DNA from: JAWLBR01 sp041687495
GTDB lineage: Bacteria > Bacillota > Limnochordia > DTU087 > JAAYGB01
DNA length: 8,844 nucleotides
Assembly (NCBI GenBank): GCA_041687495.1
Contig: JAWLBR010000110.1
Span: 1-8,844 of the forward strand
Direction of reading: 5' to 3'
The notes under the pieces were generated by a model. That model was not told the DNA's origin. It did no database searches and worked only from the letters and a program-made list of their open reading frames with translations. Position 1 is the stretch's first letter. Each line of letters opens with the position of its first letter. Below are positions 7,170-8,844 of the stretch, piece after piece. The translations under genes were made by a program, and so were the position numbers.

Positions 7170-8171
7170 TTACCCCCAGTACGTGTGGATAAAGCCCATT
7201 CCAAACGTCGTGTTCTTGCCTACGTGCACAACTTCACTAAGTCTGAGCCAAGGTTGAAACACTCGTAACGCCTCACCGCGATAGGTAACCGCCCCTATGA
7301 CTCCTCCAAACTTCATCCGTGCTGACTGTCGGTTCGAGTAGCGCTCCCAATCCAGCCAACGCAAATCACTGTTAATGGTCTCTACTGTATCAGCAAGCTC
7401 AATCAGCCTTTTGAGGTCCATCCTGGTCGGCACCCGGTTGTAGATTTCGTTGAGAAGAGACATCCGCCTCACCACTGTCCTAGCAACCACCCCAAACGGA
7501 AGAGTGCTGGCCAACTGTCCTTGAGATTTGACGCGAGTTGGTGTGATAAACTCAAGTCTCATCGCCTTTGTGTACGGTGGGCTGATGGCTAAATCCATGG
7601 CCTGAGGCTGCCCCGGCCAACTACTTGTTGTTCCCTGCTTCTGATCGTAGAGGACACGATTCTCTTCGGCCGAGTAATGGCTAACTTGTACCACCCTGTC
7701 TAGTTGAAACTTACCCCTACCCTTGCCGATACCATCTGTGCCCAGCTGCTGCAATGCCATTACTAGATAAGGCACAAGCGAGGCGATCCGACCAACTAGC
7801 ACGATGCTAAATCTCAGTACATCTCCAGGAGACAAGATTCTTGGGTGATCGAAAGGAACTCGCAGCACATAGCCCCGCGGAATATCTTTTGGCTGAATTT
7901 TGCCGTGCACTTCACCCTCTCCAGCCTCGAAAACAAGGTGGTACGGGCACATGGGTGAGACTAGACAGCCACCACAACGTTCGGAGGCCTGACTACGGCA
8001 ACTGATAGTGCGTAGAGCATGTCCCAGCGCGCCCCGCAGACTGGATCCGGCAAAATCTGGTAAAGCAATAGTCGTCGATGCTCGGCAGGAGATATCTAAC
8101 TCAATGTATCGGAACTGCCCGAGTTCTTCCCGTGCTAATTCCGCCAGATCCAAAGATTGCCATACAGCCAT
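7170..8171 (-). CDS. cas6: Cas6 pre-crRNA processing endoribonuclease (RAMP)
   Basis: A 333-aa RAMP protein that would cut the repeat RNA just before the ACTGAAAG handle. It resembles the large Cas6 branch with a conserved C-terminal domain. The signs are GSSLRGALGHALR (42-54), the cysteine group C66, C69, C75 followed by PYHLVFE, a glycine-rich GIGKGRGKFQL (147-157), GGVIGAVTYRG (289-299) and a final glycine-rich loop VGKNTTFGMGF (317-327). The catalytic histidine is not certain from sequence alone; H316 beside the last loop is one candidate. It is the first gene of the operon, with GAGGTGA 4 nt before the ATG and a 51-nt predicted 5' UTR. A 5-nt gap separates it from cas3. Confidence 0.93.
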   Translation of the reverse strand: MAVWQSLDLAELAREELGQFRYIELDISCRASTTIALPDFAGSSLRGALGHALRTISCRSQASERCGGCLVSPMCPYHLVFEAGEGEVHGKIQPKDIPRGYVLRVPFDHPRILSPGDVLRFSIVLVGRIASLVPYLVMALQQLGTDGIGKGRGKFQLDRVVQVSHYSAEENRVLYDQKQGTTSSWPGQPQAMDLAISPPYTKAMRLEFITPTRVKSQGQLASTLPFGVVARTVVRRMSLLNEIYNRVPTRMDLKRLIELADTVETINSDLRWLDWERYSNRQSARMKFGGVIGAVTYRGEALRVFQPWLRLSEVVHVGKNTTFGMGFIHTYWG

Positions 8172-8196
8172 GACCTCACCTCGACCAATTCGATCG

Positions 8197-8211
8197 CCTA
8201 TTCTTAGTTTA
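8197..8211 (+). promoter_or_regulatory. Putative PAM and seed target of the upstream crRNA-like RNA
   Basis: CCT (8197-8199) is followed by ATTCTTAGTTTA (8200-8211). The spacer-like part of the nearby RNA begins ATTCTAAGTTTA. Eleven of twelve bases match, with the mismatch at seed position 6, and matching ends at base 13. The site is at about +12 to +23 of the predicted cas mRNA. A full-length protospacer would reach across the -10 element. Binding by Cascade without full pairing would repress rather than cut. Confidence 0.65.
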
Positions 8212-8228
8212 CAATTATCCTTAAGCCC

Positions 8229-8257
8229 ATGTTATTCCATTTCGCTTGTTGTGTCAA
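8229..8257 (-). promoter_or_regulatory. Sigma-70-type promoter of the cas operon
   Basis: Read on the minus strand, TTGACA (8257-8252) is followed by 17 bp and TAACAT (8234-8229). The expected start is near 8222, giving a 5' UTR of about 51 nt before cas6. A consensus -35 with optimal spacing implies a strong promoter, which makes a repressor likely. Confidence 0.8.
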
Positions 8258-8294
8258 GATCGAATTTTCGCTTAATAGCAACTCTTTGACGCTA

Positions 8295-8323
8295 TTGCGC
8301 TTTAAGAGCCGATAGGATACAAT
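8295..8323 (+). promoter_or_regulatory. Predicted promoter of the divergent crRNA-like RNA
   Basis: TTGCGC (8295-8300), 17 bp, then TACAAT (8318-8323). The -10 is good and the -35 weak. A better -35-like TTGACG at 8286-8291 is 26 bp from TACAAT, too far to pair with it. The expected start is near 8330. Confidence 0.5.
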
Positions 8324-8329
8324 GTTCCT

Positions 8330-8444
8330 ATTGGTAAGGAAGGGCGAAAAAGGGACTGAAAGATTCTAAGTTTAGTGCAGCGTTGCCCTGCTGCCCTTCC
8401 CAACGTCCACGTTTTTTCGCCAGGCGCTCGCCTGGCCTTTTTTC
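8330..8444 (+). ncRNA. CreR/CreA-like crRNA-like regulatory RNA with degenerate repeat and partial spacer
   Basis: This is a predicted transcript of about 115 nt between a promoter and an intrinsic terminator. Bases 8345-8362 match the 3' end of the CRISPR repeat at 17 of 18 positions with one single-base gap. The last eleven (GGGACTGAAAG) are exact and include the full 8-nt handle. The spacer-like sequence starts at 8363 with ATTCTAAGTTTA and matches the cas operon start region in its seed only. Known CreR and CreA RNAs from type I loci have this form and steer Cascade to repress a promoter. The repeat's CCC-GGG stem is not preserved, so Cas6 cutting may differ. A simple antisense effect on the cas 5' UTR is an alternative, since the RNA is also complementary to that mRNA. 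Confidence 0.65.
8343..8362 (+). repeat. Degenerate CRISPR repeat 3' half (psi-repeat)
   Basis: The segment ending in GGGACTGAAAG corresponds to the crRNA-sense 3' end of the array repeat. One G is missing from the G-run and one T is changed to A. It is about 7.2 kb from the array and in the opposite orientation, so it is not part of the array. The 5' half of the repeat is not recognisable here. Confidence 0.8.
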
Positions 8445-8446
8445 TT
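8419..8446 (+). terminator. Rho-independent terminator of the small RNA
   Basis: GCCAGGC (8419-8425) and GCCTGGC (8430-8436) form a perfect 7-bp stem with a GCTC loop. The stem is followed by C and six T residues (8438-8443). The T-tract is downstream only in the plus direction. Confidence 0.85.
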
Positions 8447-8498
8447 AGGCTCTTGGAGCGGGCAAAGCACGTTTTGCGCATCTTTGGCAATACTAAGA

Positions 8499-8512
8499 AC
8501 ACTCTCGAGTGT
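8499..8512. repeat. Short palindrome ACACTC-TC-GAGTGT
   Basis: Six-bp arms around a 2-nt centre, upstream of the right-hand reading frame. It might be an operator for that gene. No good promoter hexamers were found next to it. Confidence 0.3.
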
Positions 8513-8544
8513 ATCGAAAGAAACAACCTGCCATCGACTGAATC

Positions 8545-8820
8545 ATGCCCCTGATAGCTCATGATTTGAAGGGAAGGTCCAGTCTTGGCAGAAGAAGTCT
8601 ACCTAGAGGGCGACCCGATCCGAATGTTCAAAGCTATGCGGCAGACCGACAAGCCCTGGAGAGATACTACGATCCCAGGTACCAGCACGCTTCTGACTCT
8701 TATCAGACACCCGTCTACCCAGTTTTCTTTGCAGACCTGCAGGAAGGCATTACCAAGGTGCGGGACGCCGTTGACCGCATTACTGAAGAGATCATCCAGC
8801 CTAGCCTGCCACGGCACTAG
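8545..8820 (+). CDS. Unrecognised short protein, possibly frameshifted or wrongly started
   Basis: The frame gives 91 aa, and I do not recognise a family. Its second half, from about ERYYDPRYQ to the stop, looks truly coding: balanced codons and an amphipathic helix DLQEGITKVRDAVDRITEEI. The first 30 residues are rich in R, P, G and S and look non-coding, and the ATG at 8545 has no ribosome-binding site. In another frame, a TTG at 8585 has GGAAGG upstream at good spacing and starts AEEVYLEGDPIRMFKAMRQ, which also looks coding. A single frameshift around 8610-8670 would join the two parts into one protein of about 78 aa. It may thus be a decayed gene. It is on the opposite strand to cas, with no evident link to CRISPR function. 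Confidence 0.35.
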   Translation: MPLIAHDLKGRSSLGRRSLPRGRPDPNVQSYAADRQALERYYDPRYQHASDSYQTPVYPVFFADLQEGITKVRDAVDRITEEIIQPSLPRH

Positions 8821-8844
8821 ACTGGTCCGCACATCCTCGGAGGC

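Larger units (their letters stand above)
8187..8266. repeat. 9-bp inverted repeat flanking the cas promoter
   Basis: AATTCGATC (8187-8195) is the exact reverse complement of GATCGAATT (8258-8266). One arm abuts the -35 hexamer and the other lies in the 5' UTR next to the putative guide-RNA target. It might be a pair of operator half-sites or form a loop, but it could be chance. Confidence 0.4.

Noticed and set aside
8330..8344. Apparent base-by-base complement of the repeat's middle part in TTGGTAAGGAAGGG
   Set aside because: The similarity is to the complement in the same direction, which has no pairing meaning, so it is taken as chance.
8330..8444. tracrRNA, or a full CreTA toxin-antitoxin pair
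   Set aside because: The effector genes are type I with Cas6, so no tracrRNA is expected. I found no small toxin frame with a matching target next to the RNA; the seed target is at the cas promoter instead.
8302..8562. Minus-strand 86-aa open frame opposite the small RNA
   Set aside because: It reads through a terminator and promoter, has basic low-complexity content and no ribosome-binding site.

Overview
The window is a compact, bacterial-type, class 1 type I CRISPR-Cas locus with its array. Base composition is moderate (near 50 % GC by eye). Shine-Dalgarno sites are strong (one is a full AAGGAGGTGA), there is a TTGACA/TAACAT promoter with 17-bp spacing, and there is a U-tailed terminator. 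This suggests a bacterium, possibly Bacillota or a similar group; nothing in the window fixes the taxon.

Layout from left to right. Bases 1-86 hold nothing I can name. A degenerate terminal repeat (87-124) is followed by 13 identical 38-bp CRISPR repeats (160-1095) with 35-39 nt spacers. The repeat end that reads ACTGAAAG on the minus strand is the crRNA 5' handle, so the array is transcribed leftwards from a leader at 1096-1350. Two stem-loops separate the leader from cas5. Five genes follow on the minus strand, in transcriptional order cas6 (8171-7170), cas3 (7164-4717), cas8-like large subunit (4709-3024), cas7 (3034-2084) and cas5 (2079-1351). They are tightly coupled (gaps of 4-7 nt or an 11-nt overlap) and read from one strong promoter at 8257-8229. 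No cas1, cas2 or cas4 is present, so this is an effector and interference module plus array. Cas3 has the helicase first and the HD nuclease last, the reverse of the usual order. The cas8 gene has an internal Shine-Dalgarno and ATG that could yield a separate 138-aa Cas11-like small subunit.

The most interesting part is the gap upstream of cas6 (8172-8544). On the plus strand, divergent from the cas operon, a predicted promoter drives a short RNA that ends at a clear terminator (8419-8446). This RNA carries a degenerate copy of the 3' end of the CRISPR repeat, including an intact ACTGAAAG handle. The spacer-like sequence after it matches 11 of 12 bases just downstream of the cas promoter. The only mismatch is at seed position 6, the position type I effectors ignore, and the target is preceded by CCT, a plausible type I PAM. 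This is the architecture of a CreR-like (CreA-related) crRNA-like regulator by which Cascade represses its own cas operon.

At the right edge (8545-8820) is a short unrecognised reading frame, perhaps frameshifted.
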